From the NCBI GenBank assembly GCA_035235625.1, contig CP141146.1, positions 28,328,501 to 28,392,500 on the forward strand: a DNA stretch of 64,000 bases, read 5' to 3'. The notes under the pieces are model-generated. The model was not told the DNA's origin. It did no database searches and saw only the letters and a list, made by a program, of their open reading frames with translations. The DNA comes from Saururus chinensis. Its lineage: Eukaryota > Streptophyta > Magnoliopsida > Piperales > Saururaceae. This document shows, one piece after another, positions 32,131 through 44,039 of the stretch (position 1 is the first letter of the stretch; the number at the start of each line of letters is the position of its first letter). A program made the position numbers and the translations under genes.

Positions 32131-32503
32131 TGTTGCGCACGATCACACACGATCCCCCAGACTTTACTTTATTTCTTTTACTTCTTTGCATTAGAACTAT
32201 TTCCCTTTGTAATAGCATAGTATTTGTTTGTTATTTGATTATGTAAATCGTTATTGGTTTAGTTAGTGGCCCCAGACTAGCCTGGCCCACTAACTGGTGT
32301 GTTTGCCTAGGGAACTGAGTCGGCCCACTGGGACTTGGTGCGACTCCCTAGGTGACTAGTCATCTCCTATAAGGGGCAAACTCCTTCTTCTTTTTAGGTT
32401 ATGCAATTAAGGTCATTCAGCACTTTTCCCATTTCTTCCTTGTTTCTCCCCTTTCTCTACGTGAATCTCCTTGATATCGATTGTGCCTACATTGGGCACA
32501 TCA
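32131..32503 (+). repeat. 3' LTR of C2
   Basis: 373 bp, TGTTGCGCACGATC to GGGCACATCA, directly preceded by the purine-rich GCGGAATGTGGTGGAG and followed by the CAATT duplication. The LTR end (GATTGTGCCTACATTGGGCACA) is similar to that of C3 and C4. Confidence 0.92.
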
Positions 32504-32508
32504 CAATT

Positions 32509-32661
32509 GAGACGAAAATTAGTGTATTATGCAAACAACAATATGAGAAAATGTCGTGCTACCGATAAAGCGATGTATAAATGTTCACTTTCATATTTTC
32601 CATTATCATGTGATTTATAACACGCAATTTCTTAAAATGTATCATCAATAAAATGATAGTA
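32509..32661 (-). repeat. Last intron of the ULP1-like gene, donor-side part
   Basis: Donor GAG|GTACTA on the minus strand at 32662-32661. It carries hairpin-unit copies TCGTGCTACCGATAAAGCGA near 32552 and TCATGTGATTTATAACACGC near 32609. Confidence 0.7.
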
Positions 32662-32662
32662 C

Positions 32663-34501
32663 CTCATTCGTTATACAAAGATAGGTAGTTAGTATAGAGG
32701 AGAGTCGCCATGGGCCACTACTTGTATGGGTGTGCTAGAAAATCCATGACAGTGTCCTTATCTTCAGTCTTCTGAATCTCAATGTGGAACACCAACTCCG
32801 TGTCAAGATAGTCGTGTGGTGCCATATAGATCTCCTCCTTTTTCTTCCACTATGCAGCGTGCTCTTCCACGTCAATCACATTGTTGATACTATGCAGTAC
32901 TTCCTCATCAACTGGAGTTGTACCTGATGCAGTGCTACCACTGGCGGCAACATTTGAGCTCACCGCTTTTGGTGTGGGAGACTTTGGCTATGCTAGAGGG
33001 ATAATGTATGGGCCAGGGACAAATGCCAAAGGAACTTCATCACTTTTCTTTGCCTTCTGTTCCACACTTTCCGTGGGTCCAAACTTGGCTAGCTTCTCCT
33101 CCACAAAGCTGTTGAAATGCTTCATCTTCTTCGAGCCCTAAGCAGCCACCTTCTTGGCTGGCTCCTCACCTTGAGAAAGTGGTTCAACAATGGTGTACCT
33201 CGGCTTCCAGGGTACTAGAGGTAGGAAGGGTACGACAAGGGTAGCTTTCTACTTTAATTTTAGTTTAAAGTTTTGTTGAGGAACTTCTTTTTTAATTGTG
33301 TGTTCCTCTTCTTTATTTGATTCCCGGAGTTGTTCCAGTCCCTCCTGGGATTGTTAATCAACCTTCCGAAAGTGTTCCTGGAGCTCCCGGGTTTCTTTCT
33401 GGACCTCCCGGGCTCTTTCCTTCTTCTCTCGGGTTGATTCCATGACAGGCTGGGATTGTACAACTCCATTTATTTTCTTCAAAAAACTTATTATCATGGT
33501 CCTTTCCAACTTCGGATCCTTCTTCTTCTTTATTGGGGAGGCAGTTTCCGGTTGCCTTTTCTCTGCATATAAGAAATAAGAAATAGCATTAGTACATACA
33601 TGATATGCAAGTCCATCGTATTTTATATTACACGATATATCACCATGTTGTATTGACTGAAATACGATAAAGGGCCTTATCATGTTAACGATCACACAAC
33701 CACAACCAGATTGTTTTCTTAACAGCTGATCGTGTGATTGTTCACATGACCACAACAAAATTGTCTTTCTTAAATAATGACTTTTGAGGTTGTCGTGTGC
33801 TCGATTACACGATTATTCCCAAACATACACGATAGATTAAAATGTCGTACTTACACAAAATGAATCCCTCGTCCACCGAATGAGGGACAAGTACTAGTTG
33901 CTCTTCATGAGTAGATGGTTGACCAGCTTCTCTGGATTTTGAAGCTCTTGACTTGACCCGAACCGATGGAAAACCTACGGTTCTTGGTAGAGGAGTTGAT
34001 GCATGAGGAACTTCTAGTTGAGGGGGTTCATGCGGTCGATCTGTCTCCGGTTCCTGTGGGGGAAGCATATGTTCTATGAGGCTTGTTGCCACCACCAGAT
34101 CATTTTTAACCCGCTAGAGAGTAGCTTTAACTCTCTCAGTGTTCCATCCCTACTCCCTGTACAGAACAACCTTCTCCAAAACAACATCACAAATCCTAGT
34201 CATGACATCAACTGGCATGAGGATGATTCAATGACGTCTTGGCTGGATGATATATGCCCTAACGTCTGCCCATGGTGAGCTTAGGTAGGTTTCATTGTCC
34301 TATGTATCGTTGTGTGTGTTCCCGCCTTCTTTGCCTTTGGGGTCGCCCTTTGGCCACCCATCAAGTGGGCCTCTTCAGCAATTGGTGTGATTCGCATAAT
34401 AACTTGGGAGTCCAGCTTCAGACGCATGAACACCTCCTCATACCACTTCCTCATTCGGTGATGAGTAAGTAGCTTCTTCTTTGCCTTTTTGTCGGCCGGG
34501 T
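32663..34501 (-). pseudogene. ULP1-like gene, middle exons
   Basis: Minus-strand coding text in several frames upstream of the protease domain. Just upstream of the last intron it reads DTELVFHIEIQKTEDKDTVMDFLA. Before that come a Ser/Thr/Pro linker and KKMKHFNSFVEEKLAKFGP. A basic, possibly coiled-coil stretch (about 33350-33540; ESTREKKERAREVQKETREL) precedes it. A 292-bp GT-AG intron (33854-33563) carries the hairpin unit. The 34263-34500 part reads DKKAKKKLLTHHRMRKWYEE and RLKLDSQVIMRITPIAEEAH without a stop. Stops elsewhere make it a pseudogene. The Athila insertion at 34502 cuts this exon, and the frame continues into 49713 onward once one target copy is removed. Confidence 0.65.
33563..33854 (-). 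repeat. ULP1-like gene intron: hairpin array
   Basis: 292-bp intron, donor GTAAGT and acceptor ATGCAG on the minus strand. Units on the plus strand: TCGTGTGCTCGATTACACGA at 33793-33812, TCGTGTGATTGTTCACATGA at 33730-33749, TCATGTTAACGATCACACAA at 33680-33699 and TCGTATTTTATATTACACGA near 33616. The loop is 8 nt in every one. Confidence 0.78.
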
Positions 34502-35895
34502 TGTTACACCTAATCTATTGATTCATTAAATTGAACCAAAGCTTAGGGTTATATTACTTGCAAGTGCACTAGTGGATGTAGTATTGCAAGGTCGAATTCA
34601 CAAGGATTGCCTATGTGTGACTATCACAATGATTACAAAATAAGAGTATTAAAGAAAGATTAAGAGAGAAAGAGTAGAAGAGTATTGAGGTAATAAAGAG
34701 TTAAGAAAACAATAAGATAAAACACTAAGGCATTGAGGGTCATTGTAATATCTAATGATGTTCTTCATGTGTCATGTTATCTCAGTTAGAATTGAATAAA
34801 GATTCTATCTAACTGGAAGATATGAACATTAAAATAGAAATAAAGATAAGAAATACTTTGGATAGATGAAGGATAAAAAAAATTGTTTCTTCAAGATGTC
34901 TATGCATCAAAACCACAAAAGATAAAAAAGAAGAGCCTTCAAGCATCTTATGTGTTATGATCACAAAGAAATAAGATGATAAATAATATTAAATAAGCAT
35001 CACTTCAAATAACCAATACTTACTTAAAACCATTGATGAAACATTAATAGAACTCCATTAGATTTTTACAAATCACCTCTAGCCTTAGCTAGAGAGCTTA
35101 GAAAGTCATTACAATAAAACTAAAAAATAAAAATACAAAAAAAGAGAAGAAAAATAGGAGAAGAGAGTTCTAAAGGGGATGGTTCAATCATATACCTTGA
35201 TTGCATCCTAATTGATTGCTTGATTGGTTGTTTTTTTGGCAATGATTAATTTCTAAATCAATCAAATAAATCAATGATTCATTTAACAAATAAGTATCTT
35301 TTAGTCTTACCTTAGTTATCTAATTAGCATCATTATCATTCCTTATGTATATTAATCACAACTAGTGAAAAGATCCTCCATGTGTTGGCCTCCGGTTAGT
35401 TAACTAGTTGTCCCTTTGAATGCTAGATTTAACCCATATAGCTTCAGAATTATGAAATTCTTCCTGAAATAGTGATTATAGCCATGGAATGCTTCTTTCC
35501 AATGCCACCAGAATCCTATCAATGCGAATTAGATATAGATAGATATGGCCGAAATGCTATAGTTGTGTCAATCTCTCCAAATCAACTTCTTCCAGAATTT
35601 AGTTATCTTGATGCAAATCTCAAATCCAACGGATCCACAAGGTTGTGTTTGACCATTTAATACATGTTTAGACCGTTAGGAGCCCATTCTTGACTTTTAG
35701 ATTGTTTTAAGTAGTTGAGTTTCATTTCCTCTTCTACTTGGATCATATCGAAGCCCATTTGGACATGTAAACACAACAGAGGCCCAACTCACATATTTAA
35801 AATATAAATTGCCCAAATAAGCAATGAATTAATACAAAATAAGATTGCAATTAAAGATTTAAAAATATTTAATTGAAGATTATTTCAATATATCA
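34502..35895 (-). repeat. 3' LTR of the Athila element
   Basis: 1394 bp matching 48294-49707 over its length with many small differences and indels. This suggests an older insertion than C3. Confidence 0.9.
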
Positions 35896-37380
35896 AATAC
35901 CCCTCAACCAGCATATTGCTAGTCTCTAGCAATCTATGAGTTCGAAAAGAAAAATAATTAAAAAGAAAACAAGAATACATGCCACTTTCATAGGCCATCA
36001 CGACTGCATTTAGCACATGTAGCAAGCCGTTAAACCCTAACTTGCACTAGTGGACGAGTTGTATCTCGTGAGGGTTTATAGTGAATATACCCACAAAATT
36101 TAAAAAAAACTCATGGGTTGCCTCCTACGTAGCACTAAGTTTTATGTCTTCAGCCAGACAAAGTAAAGAAGAAGAGAAAAAAATATGAGTTACAATGCTA
36201 ACAAATTATGTTGAGGAAGTAAAGACTAAGATATTAATTGTAAAGCAAGACTAAGGAACCCCTTCATCCCCACTAAGAAAACATCAAACTTTACAATTAA
36301 CTCTAGAATACTCAAGAACTAGTTTCAATAGATTAAATATTAGAAAAATATTCATGAAAGTCTAAACCATTAAATTTCTATGTAGAGGAACTTTTGAAAC
36401 AATGTGTTGGTGAGTCTAAGTAAAATTTTGACAAGATATTTAGAGGATCAGTTTCCTAAAGTAGTATGCTTTTCTACTCACCAAGAGATGTTTAGATAGC
36501 CTAAAGAACCAAAAAACTTAGCAACCTGTCCAAGATAGCAAGAGGTTTGGAAGTTCACTTTAATATGTCATGGGCTTTATCTGTGATATTTAGCACACTT
36601 GCGTTGTTACAATGATGGCTTCGCCCTATTTTACATAATGAAGCATTATTTGACAACTTTTTTTTCTATATGATGTCCATCACTTTTTTTTATGACATTT
36701 CTTTTTTTCTTTAGTTTTTTTTCATTGGCAGCCCTTTTCGAAGTACTCGGTCTAATTCATTGGTTGCTTTCCATAACGATAATAATCCCCTAATTTTTTC
36801 TTCTTTCCCATCTAACCAAGTGAACAAGGAGGTCAAAGTTCATTGGATTTGGTGTCTCTCAACATTCTGGGTGAGTATTAGAGCAACAACCACATAATTC
36901 AACTTCAACTCTAAAAATTAGTCGTGTGAGTGAAATTTTGAAAACCAACATTAGTTTCAAAGATCCTCTTAATGAAAGTTAATTTAAAAGACTTGTCACA
37001 AAAGGAAAGTTTTAATAAAAATATCTAAGTTTCATCATTATCTAGAGATCAAAGTAAAAAGGCAGCATACCAAGAAAGGATGAAGATTATCACAGTCAAT
37101 GATATTAACATAAATTATCAAAACTCACCCCCCAACCCAAATGAAACATTGTCCTCAATGTTTGATGTTTTTATATTTTTTTAGTAAAAATCATGAAAAG
37201 AAAATAAGCCCTGATAATTTGGCTTTTCAAGAAATGTAGACTCAACTTGAGGGACAAAATGGTCTAAAAATGGTTTCAAACATTGTCCATTAACTTTGAA
37301 AATATTACCATTATTTCGGTTTTCAATTTTAACAATTCCATAAGGATAAACAGTTTTTCAATGACAGGACTTGCCCAACA
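35896..37380 (-). other. Athila post-pol region, no env-like gene seen
   Basis: Between integrase and the 3' LTR. A CCCCTCAACCAGCATATTGC block beside the LTR (minus strand GGTTGAGGGG) is the likely plus-strand primer. No open frame with membrane or env-like features could be found, so any third gene is eroded or absent. Confidence 0.55.
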
Positions 37381-38275
37381 TTATCTTAATTTTCCTGGAA
37401 AGAGATGAAGCCTAGAGTTGTACAATAAAACCTTTTGAAAAGGCTGAAAAGTTTTTCGTAAAATATTTTTATCATGAAAAGCCTTCATTCTCTCTTTTAA
37501 AATTTTTGAACTCTCATAAGCATCACGTCGAATTTCCTCTAACTCATTGAATTGCAATTTTCTATTTAAGCCAGCCTTGTAAAAATTAAAATTCAAAGCT
37601 TTGGTTGCCCAATACGCCCTATGTTCCAATTCCATAGGCAAGTGACAAGTTTTTCCAAAAATTAAACAATAAGGAGACATTCCAATTGGGGTCTTAAAAG
37701 CGGTACGGTAAACCCAAAGAGCATCTGTTAGCCGTAAAGACCAATCTTTACCATTTGGATTTACCATTTTCTGCAAAATATATTTAATTTCCCGATTAGA
37801 AATCTCAACTTTGTCCACTTGTTTGTGGGTGATAGGGGGTGGCTACGTTATGTGTGATCCCATACTTCCTCATCAAAGCCTCAAAAGGCTTATTGCAAAA
37901 ATGTGACCCCCCGTCACTTACGATGGCTCGAGGCATTCCAAACCTTGAAAATATATTTTCTTTTAAAAAGCGCACAATGACTTTGTGGTAATTGGGTTTG
38001 CTTGGAACCACCTCAATCCATTTGGAAACATAATTGACGACAACTAAAATATAAACATAGCCAAAAGAAGGAGGAAAGGTTGCCAGAAATCAATGCCCCA
38101 ACAATAAAAAATCTCAATAACCAATATGGGGTTAAGAAGCATCATATTTCGATGAGATATAACTCCTAACTTTTGACACCGTTTACAAGTTTTGCAAAAT
38201 TCATGAACATCTTTGAAAAGAGTCGACCAATAAAAACACATTGGAAAATTTTAGCGGTGGTCTTTTTAGAGGAGA
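37381..38275 (-). pseudogene. Athila integrase, broken
   Basis: The N-terminal zinc region ends CKTCKRCQKLGVISHRN near 38170. The first catalytic Asp is in WGIDFWQPF near 38080. The second, in AIVSDGGSHFCNKPFEALM near 37910, starts a 68-residue open piece ending in [12 protein letters not shown] shift near 37815 follows, then [17 protein letters not shown] and the long tail [26 protein letters not shown]...[14 protein letters not shown], highly typical of Athila integrases. Confidence 0.87.
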
Positions 38276-38649
38276 AGTGATCACCACATGCTTCAGAATG
38301 ACAAAAAGAGATGATGTGTACTTGTTCAGAATGAGGCACACATCTCCTTATTATTTGATCCGGATAGTACTTAAAGAGATAGGGGTCATCCCAAAAGAAA
38401 TGCTTTACCTTGGTGAAGAATCTCTTTTTATCTTAGTGAGACCAATGATGGGGAACTTTACCTGTCACCAAGTAGTTGACAATAACAACATACCATGGAA
38501 GATGTGAGATAGAAAAAAGTTGTTCATATGGGAATGTGTCATGAATTGGAATGTTTTCTGAAGAATCAGAAAAGTCTAATATGGAAAGATGATCCTCACC
38601 ACATTCTCTACTCCCTTCTTGTCTTTGATTGTGAGATCAAAATCTTGGA

Positions 38650-38926
38650 GTAAGAGTATCTACCAAAGCAATCTGCGCTTTGTATCTTGTTTACTCAAAA
38701 GATACTTCAAAGCTGCATGGCCAGTAAAAATGATAATATGAGAGCCAATCAAATAGGATCTAACTTTGTCCAAGGAAAATACAATAGCGACAAGTTCTTT
38801 TTCAGTGGTGGAGTAATTCATTTGGGCACTATTTAAAGTTCTACCTGCATAATGAATTACAAAAGGTTTCTTATATTTCCTTTGCATTAAAACAGCCCCA
38901 ACAGCATAATCACTTGCGTCACACAT
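38650..38926 (-). pseudogene. Athila RNase H
   Basis: FVIHYAGRTLNSAQMNYSTT, EKELVAIVFSLDKVRSYLIG and ALKYLLSKQDTKRRL follow MCDASDYAVGAVL. The third catalytic position reads FTGHAAL where relatives have Asp, so the site is damaged. Confidence 0.85.
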
Positions 38927-39295
38927 AATTTCAAAGGGATGGGTCCAATTTGGGGGCTAAATGATGGGTGCAGAGACTGACATGTTCATAAGCTTTGTGA
39001 AAGCTTCTTCACATGTATCTGACCACTCAAAAGAATGTTCTTTAGGAAGAAGAGTACACAATGTTCTATATATCACACTAAAATTCTTGATAAATCTTCA
39101 AAAACTGGCATGCCCCAAAAAGGACCTAACATCTTTTATGGATTATGGACTAGGCAAATTAGCAATCAATTCAATTTTTGCCTTGTCCACTTGAATTCCT
39201 TGCACAAAAACAACGTGACCAAGTACTATTCCGGTAGTAACCATAAAATCACTCTTTTCCCAATTTAAAATCATATTTTTCTCTTCACATCTCAA

Positions 39296-39917
39296 CTAAA
39301 CGTTTTCCAAGTTATCAAGACAGTCATCATAACAATTACCAAAAACAGAGAAGTCGTCCATAAAAACTTCCAAAAACCACTCGACCATGCCATTAAAGAT
39401 GCTCATCATGCACCTTTGGAATGTGGTTGGAGCATTACATAATCCAAACGACATCATTCGATATGCAAAGGTACCAAATGGACATGTAAAGGTCATTTTT
39501 TCTTGATCTTCAAGTGCAATCTCAATTTGATTAGATCCTTTATAACCATCTAGAAAACAATAAAATATATGACCGGCCACCCTCTCTAGGATTTGGTCCA
39601 TGAACGGCAAGGGGAAGTGGTCTTTCCTAGTGACGGAATTCAATTTCCTATAATCTATGCACATTCGCCAACTGATGGTGATTCTAGTGGGAATTAACTC
39701 ATCATTGGCATTCTTTACCACCGTCACTCCAGACTTTTTGGGGACAACTTGGGTGGGACTCACCCGTGGACTATCAGAAATGGGGTAAATAATACCCACA
39801 TCCAACAATTTTAGGACCTCCGCTCACTACTTCTTTCATATTGGGGTTTAACCTCCACTGCATTTGTCTCACAGGTTTTGCATTTTCTTCCATGAAGATC
39901 CTTTGGGTACAAATTAG
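39296..39917 (-). pseudogene. Athila reverse transcriptase, split by C3
   Basis: Open for 170 codons below 39808 with GIIYPISDSPRVSPTQVVPK, WRMCIDYRKLNSVTRKDHFP, FCFLDGYKGSNQI-like text and VFMDDFSVFG, the two palm aspartates intact. Upstream, 39809-39917 still encodes the KPVRQMQWRLNPNMKEV-type start. The coding line then breaks at the C3 insertion and resumes at 45277. Confidence 0.87.
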
Positions 39918-39922
39918 GGGAC

Positions 39923-40262
39923 TATTGTGCCCGATGTGGGCACAATCGGTACAAGGAATTCTACACAGGGAAAGGGGAGAAAGTAGGAAGAAAGGGGGGA
40001 ATAACTGGAGTCTTCTATTAGCATACCCGAACCAAGGAGGGAGACGACCCTTTATGTGGAGTCGCGCCCTCTCACATGGGGAGTCGTGCCGCTAGTGAGC
40101 CTGGCTATCTCGTGGTCCACTAGCGCGCCTATCACAGTTCATTAACTAAATACAAATGAAAATCATCCACTTACATAAGGGAAACTAGCCTAATGTACCG
40201 AAATAAAGATAATAATGTACTGAAATAAAGATAATTGATAAATCATGTGCACGTGCACAACA
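39923..40262 (-). repeat. 3' LTR of C3
   Basis: 340 bp; the plus strand runs TATTGTGCCCGATG...GTGCACGTGCACAACA. It is very similar to 44936-45276, differing at scattered positions. The internal neighbour at 40263-40278 (minus strand GCAGAAGTGTGGTGGAG) is the polypurine tract. Confidence 0.93.
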
Positions 40263-40292
40263 CTCCACCACACTTCTGCAAATGCCTTGTCC

Positions 40293-41749
40293 TCAAGGCG
40301 ACCAAGCTGGGTAGCGAGACATGAACTCATCATCTGGCATCCACATGGCATCCTCAAGATACTGTCCCTGCCAAGAAATCAAAACCTTTGTAATAATGCG
40401 GCCAGAATGGCGGACACGACTCTTATCAAGCATTGAGGCAGGAACTGGGTCGGAAGAAACAACCGGGCCCATCAGGGGTGGTGGTGGAGCATCAGTGGCC
40501 AAAGATGAGTCACCTATGTAGCAGCACAACCTGGAGACATGAAAGATAGGGTGGACCAGAGAACCCGGAGGCAGGGCAAGGCGGTAAGTCACCAGACTAA
40601 TACGCTCCTCTACAGCATAGGGGCCATGGAATCGGGGGCGAGCTTGGTGTGCTCGGGCTGAAACAAGGAGATCTGCCACTGAGGAAGAACATATACATAA
40701 ACCAAGTCACCCACCACGAACTCCCTATCAGTGTGATGACAATCGTAAATCTGCTTCATCCTGTTCTGAGTCGAAGACAAGTTCTCCTTAAGCTGGCGAA
40801 GAACCTTGTCCCATGTCTGGAGCGATGGGGAACATACGATAACACCATTGGGAACAGTACCTCAAAAGGAGTGAAACCGGCACGAGTATGGTAGGCGGTG
40901 TTATAAGACCACTCCGCCCAAGGAAGAAGCTGAAGCTATCAGCGGGGCTGAGACATAGTGAAACAACACAAGTACTGCTCTAAACATCTTTTCACCACCT
41001 TTGTTTGTCCATCTGTCTAAGGGTAATAAGTGGTTCTCATGTGCAGAGAGGTGCCCTGTAAAGTGAAGAACTCCTACCAAAACTAAGAGATGAAAACCAT
41101 GTCGCAATCAAATACAATAGTGCGAGGCATACCGTGTAATTTGGCCACCTCCTGAACATAGAGTACAGCCACTTACTTGGTAGTGAAGGGATGTCCCAGA
41201 ACACAAAAATGAGCATACTTGGACAGCCGGTCCACCACCACCATGATCACGGACTTCCCCTACACCAAGGGTAGGGCCTCGACGAAGTCCATGGAAACAT
41301 CCTCCCAAACCTTATCGGGAATATGCAAGGGCTGAAGCAAACCTGCATGAGAGGTTGTGGCGGCTTTAGCTCTTTGACATACATCACAAGCGGCCACAAA
41401 TTTAGTAACAGCCCGGCGAATACCCTCTCACTAAAAGCTCTGAATGACCTGCTTATAAGTGCGGAGTGCACCCTCATGACCGGCCACGGGAGTGTCATGG
41501 AAGTGGGAGAGAATGCGCCTACGAAGATCAGTAAGATCAGTAACATAAGCAATCCTTCCAAAAGAGTAGACCATCCTTCCATGCAAAGAATGGTCGAGCA
41601 GCTGGGTCGGTCTGGAGGGAAGTAATCAAGGTGCGGGTCGGAGGATCATCCATGTAGGCTTGCTTTAAATCAGTAAGGAAGGGGCAAGCCGGACCGGACA
41701 GAACCAAACACACACCTGTGGACGAATGGCGAGAAAGGGCATCGGCCAC
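40293..41749 (-). pseudogene. C3 integrase with chromodomain-like tail, heavily broken
   Basis: Multiple stops. The core shows SMDFVEALPLV near 41290 (Asp present) and TIVFDCDMVF near 41120 (Asp present), but TDGQTKVVKR near 41010, where the catalytic Glu has become Lys. The C-terminal open piece (40293-40679) contains VFHVSRL-like IFHVSRLCCYIGDSS and ends TKVLISWQGQYLEDAMWMPD...YPAWSP, the chromodomain-like motif shared with C2 and C4. Confidence 0.85.
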
Positions 41750-42160
41750 GGTGTTATCTGAGCCTTTCTTGTACAGGACCTCATAATCGTAGCCAAGAAG
41801 CTTGCTGACCCATCGCTACTATGACGGAGTGGACACCCATTGCTCGAGGAAATACTTCAGGGGCTGGTGGTCAGTGCGAATCAGGAACCTGCGGCCAAGC
41901 AAATAAGGCCGCCACTTGTCGACCGCAAGGACGATGACCAACATCTCCTTCTCATACATGGACAAGGACAAGGAGCGGCCAGCCAATGCTTTGTTGAAGT
42001 AAGCAATGAGGCGCTCATCCTATAGTAGGACCGCTCCAAGGTCGGCATCAGAAGCATCTGTCTCCACCACAAAGGGTCGGCTAAAATCTGGAAGGATCAG
42101 AACAGGAGCGGATGCCATGGCCCTCTTCAGTTCGGCAAAGGCTGCTTGGGTAGCCTCGGA
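41728..42160 (-). pseudogene. C3 RNase H
   Basis: FVVETDASDADLGAVLL then a TAG, AYFNKALAGRSLSLSMYEKEM, and RRFLIRTDHQPLKYFLEQ. It ends at DALSRH near 41728. Two further stops lie in the STPS..RWVSKLLGYDYE linker near 41815. Confidence 0.83.
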
Positions 42161-42899
42161 CCAGCTGAATCCCCCCTTCTTCAAGAGCTCTGTAAGGGGC
42201 CAAGCAATCTCACCATAGCGGTTAATGAACCTCCAATAGTAGCCAGTGAGACCAAGGAAGCTCCTAAGCACCCGGACGCAAGTAGGGGTCGGCCAAGAAA
42301 GTATGGCAGCCACCTTGGAGGGGTCAGTGGCGATGCCGTCACGAGAGATGATATGTCCCAAATATTCCACCTGTGGGCTACCAAACGAACACTCTGAACG
42401 GTTAAGAAACAATGAATTATCTTTCCGAATAGCAAAGATAGACCTGAGGTGCTCCAAGTGTTCCACCTAGGGACTTGCTGTAGACAAGTATATCATCGAA
42501 GAAAACTAAGATGAAGCGGTGGAGGAAGGGCCTGAAAAGATGATTCATGAGGATCTGAAATGTAGAGGAGGCATTTGTCAAGCCAAACAACATGACAAGG
42601 AACTCAAAGTGGCCGTCATGAGTCCGGAAGGCAGTCTTGTGCACATCGGTAGGCTACACCAGTATTTGATGGTGACCCGAATGGAGGTTGAGTTTGCTGA
42701 AGATAGTTGCTCCAGCCAGCTCATCCAGAAGCTCCTCAATCACCGGTATAGGGTACTTGTCCTTGACTGTGATAGCATTTAAGGGTCGGTAGTCAACACA
42801 GAAGCGCCAAGTGCCATCCTTCTTGCGAACTAGCAAAACCGGGGAGGAGAAGGAGCTCGTGCTCGAACGAATGATACCAGAGTGAAGCATGTCAGCCAC
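42020..42899 (-). pseudogene. C3 reverse transcriptase, catalytic Asp lost
   Basis: [20 protein letters not shown] and [20 protein letters not shown] open the fingers. Motif A reads [13 protein letters not shown] where relatives have LDL, so the first catalytic Asp is Asn. After a TAG near 42655 the frame continues with [20 protein letters not shown] and [12 protein letters not shown], then a frameshift near 42470 and YLGHIISRDGIATDPSKV. The last part overlaps RNase H. Confidence 0.87.
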
Positions 42900-43415
42900 A
42901 AGATGCTCTATTTCTGCCTTCTAAATGGCGGATAGCGATAAGGCCGAACATTGGCCGGAGAGGCACCTGGAATGATATGAATACAGTGATCATGATGCCG
43001 CACCGGAGGAAGGCCCTGTGGTTCAGCAAACACCTCATGCTGCTCCTCCAATAAGTCATGGAGATCCTACGGCAACGCTTCTTGAAGGATTTCGAAGGAT
43101 GCCCGCTGCTGAAGGAGGAACCCCTGGGGGGCAAAACGAAACAAAGAAGGCATCAGCTGAGCAGAGAGGAGGGTGCCCGATGGAGATCCCTAAAACCGAA
43201 CCAGCTGCCCTTGAACATTGAAATCCATCACCAAGTCTTTGAAGTTTCATAACACGTCCCTAAGCTCCTGAAGTCACTGCACACCTAACACCACGTCTGC
43301 CCCCTTCGTAGGCAACAAGAAGAGGTTGATCACGAATGTGTGGCCCTGAATGGAGAGTGCTGCCTGCGCACAAACCCCCGAGCTTCGGAGGTGCTTCCTG
43401 TCACCAATTAGTACA

Positions 43416-44036
43416 TCAAAAGGCTTCGAATCGGACAACAAAGCAGACTAGCCATTGGGCCACCTTGTTGTTGATGAAGTTGTGTGTTGACCAACTATCA
43501 ATCAATATGGCCACCTGCTGCCACTTGAGGTGACCCTGGACCCGCATCGTGCATGGAGTGAATGCCCCTGAGAAGGCATGGATAGAAATATCTGGTAGCA
43601 CGTCATCATGGTGGAACAAGTCAGCCCCATCCGTCTGAGTTCCCTCCTCATCAATCTCCTCCACGAGAAGACTACCCTTGATGGAACACCGGTGCCCCAG
43701 AACGAACTTCTCATCGCAGCGAAAACAGAGGCCCTTCGACTGGTGTTCCTCCATCTGTGCCGGTGTGAGACGCCACACAATTTGGCTGGGCTGAGTAGAG
43801 TGTTGGCCAGGGCGGCTGGCCACTGTGCTATTGGTCGGGGCGGCAAGAGGGGAGGCGCTCACAATAGGCTGGGGAAGGGTCCCGAGTCGACCTCCTCGTC
43901 GCTGCCGAATCAGCTTCTCTTCCTCAATGCGTGCGTGGCACACGACATCCTGCATGCTGGAGTAGGGGAAGTGACACATCTCCTCAGAAATCTCCGGTTT
44001 GAGCCATTGCTTGAATGTGCCCACCAAGGCAGCCAC
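43416..44036 (-). pseudogene. C3 gag C-terminus, zinc knuckle and protease
   Basis: 206 open codons. Capsid end (VGTFKQWLKPEISEEMCHFP), a Pro/Ser linker, the knuckle GLCFRCDEKFVLGHRCSIKG (near 43690-43745), then protease VAILIDSWSTHNFINNKVAQ. The catalytic Asp is kept but the invariant Gly of Asp-Ser-Gly is Trp. The frame shifts after WLVCFV. Confidence 0.88.
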
Positions 44037-44039
44037 CAG

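Larger units (their letters stand above)
27344..32503 (+). mobile_element. C2: Ty3/gypsy chromovirus (Reina-like) inserted in the MULE
   Basis: LTRs at 27344-27690 and 32131-32503. CAATT (27339-27343 and 32504-32508) is the target duplication. Domain order gag, protease, RT, RNase H, integrase/chromodomain on the plus strand. The end of the 5' LTR and the primer site have been lost: homology stops at GATTGTGCCTAC (27690), followed by unrelated sequence in which GCGAATCTCCTTGA nearly repeats the preceding GCGAATCGCCTTGA. Several stops separate long open pieces. Protease and RT active sites are preserved, so it is less damaged than C1, but without a primer site it cannot replicate alone. Confidence 0.92.

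Noticed and set aside
35896..37380. An env-like gene of the Athila element
   Set aside because: Some Athila elements carry one, but no frame with membrane segments or other support was found here.
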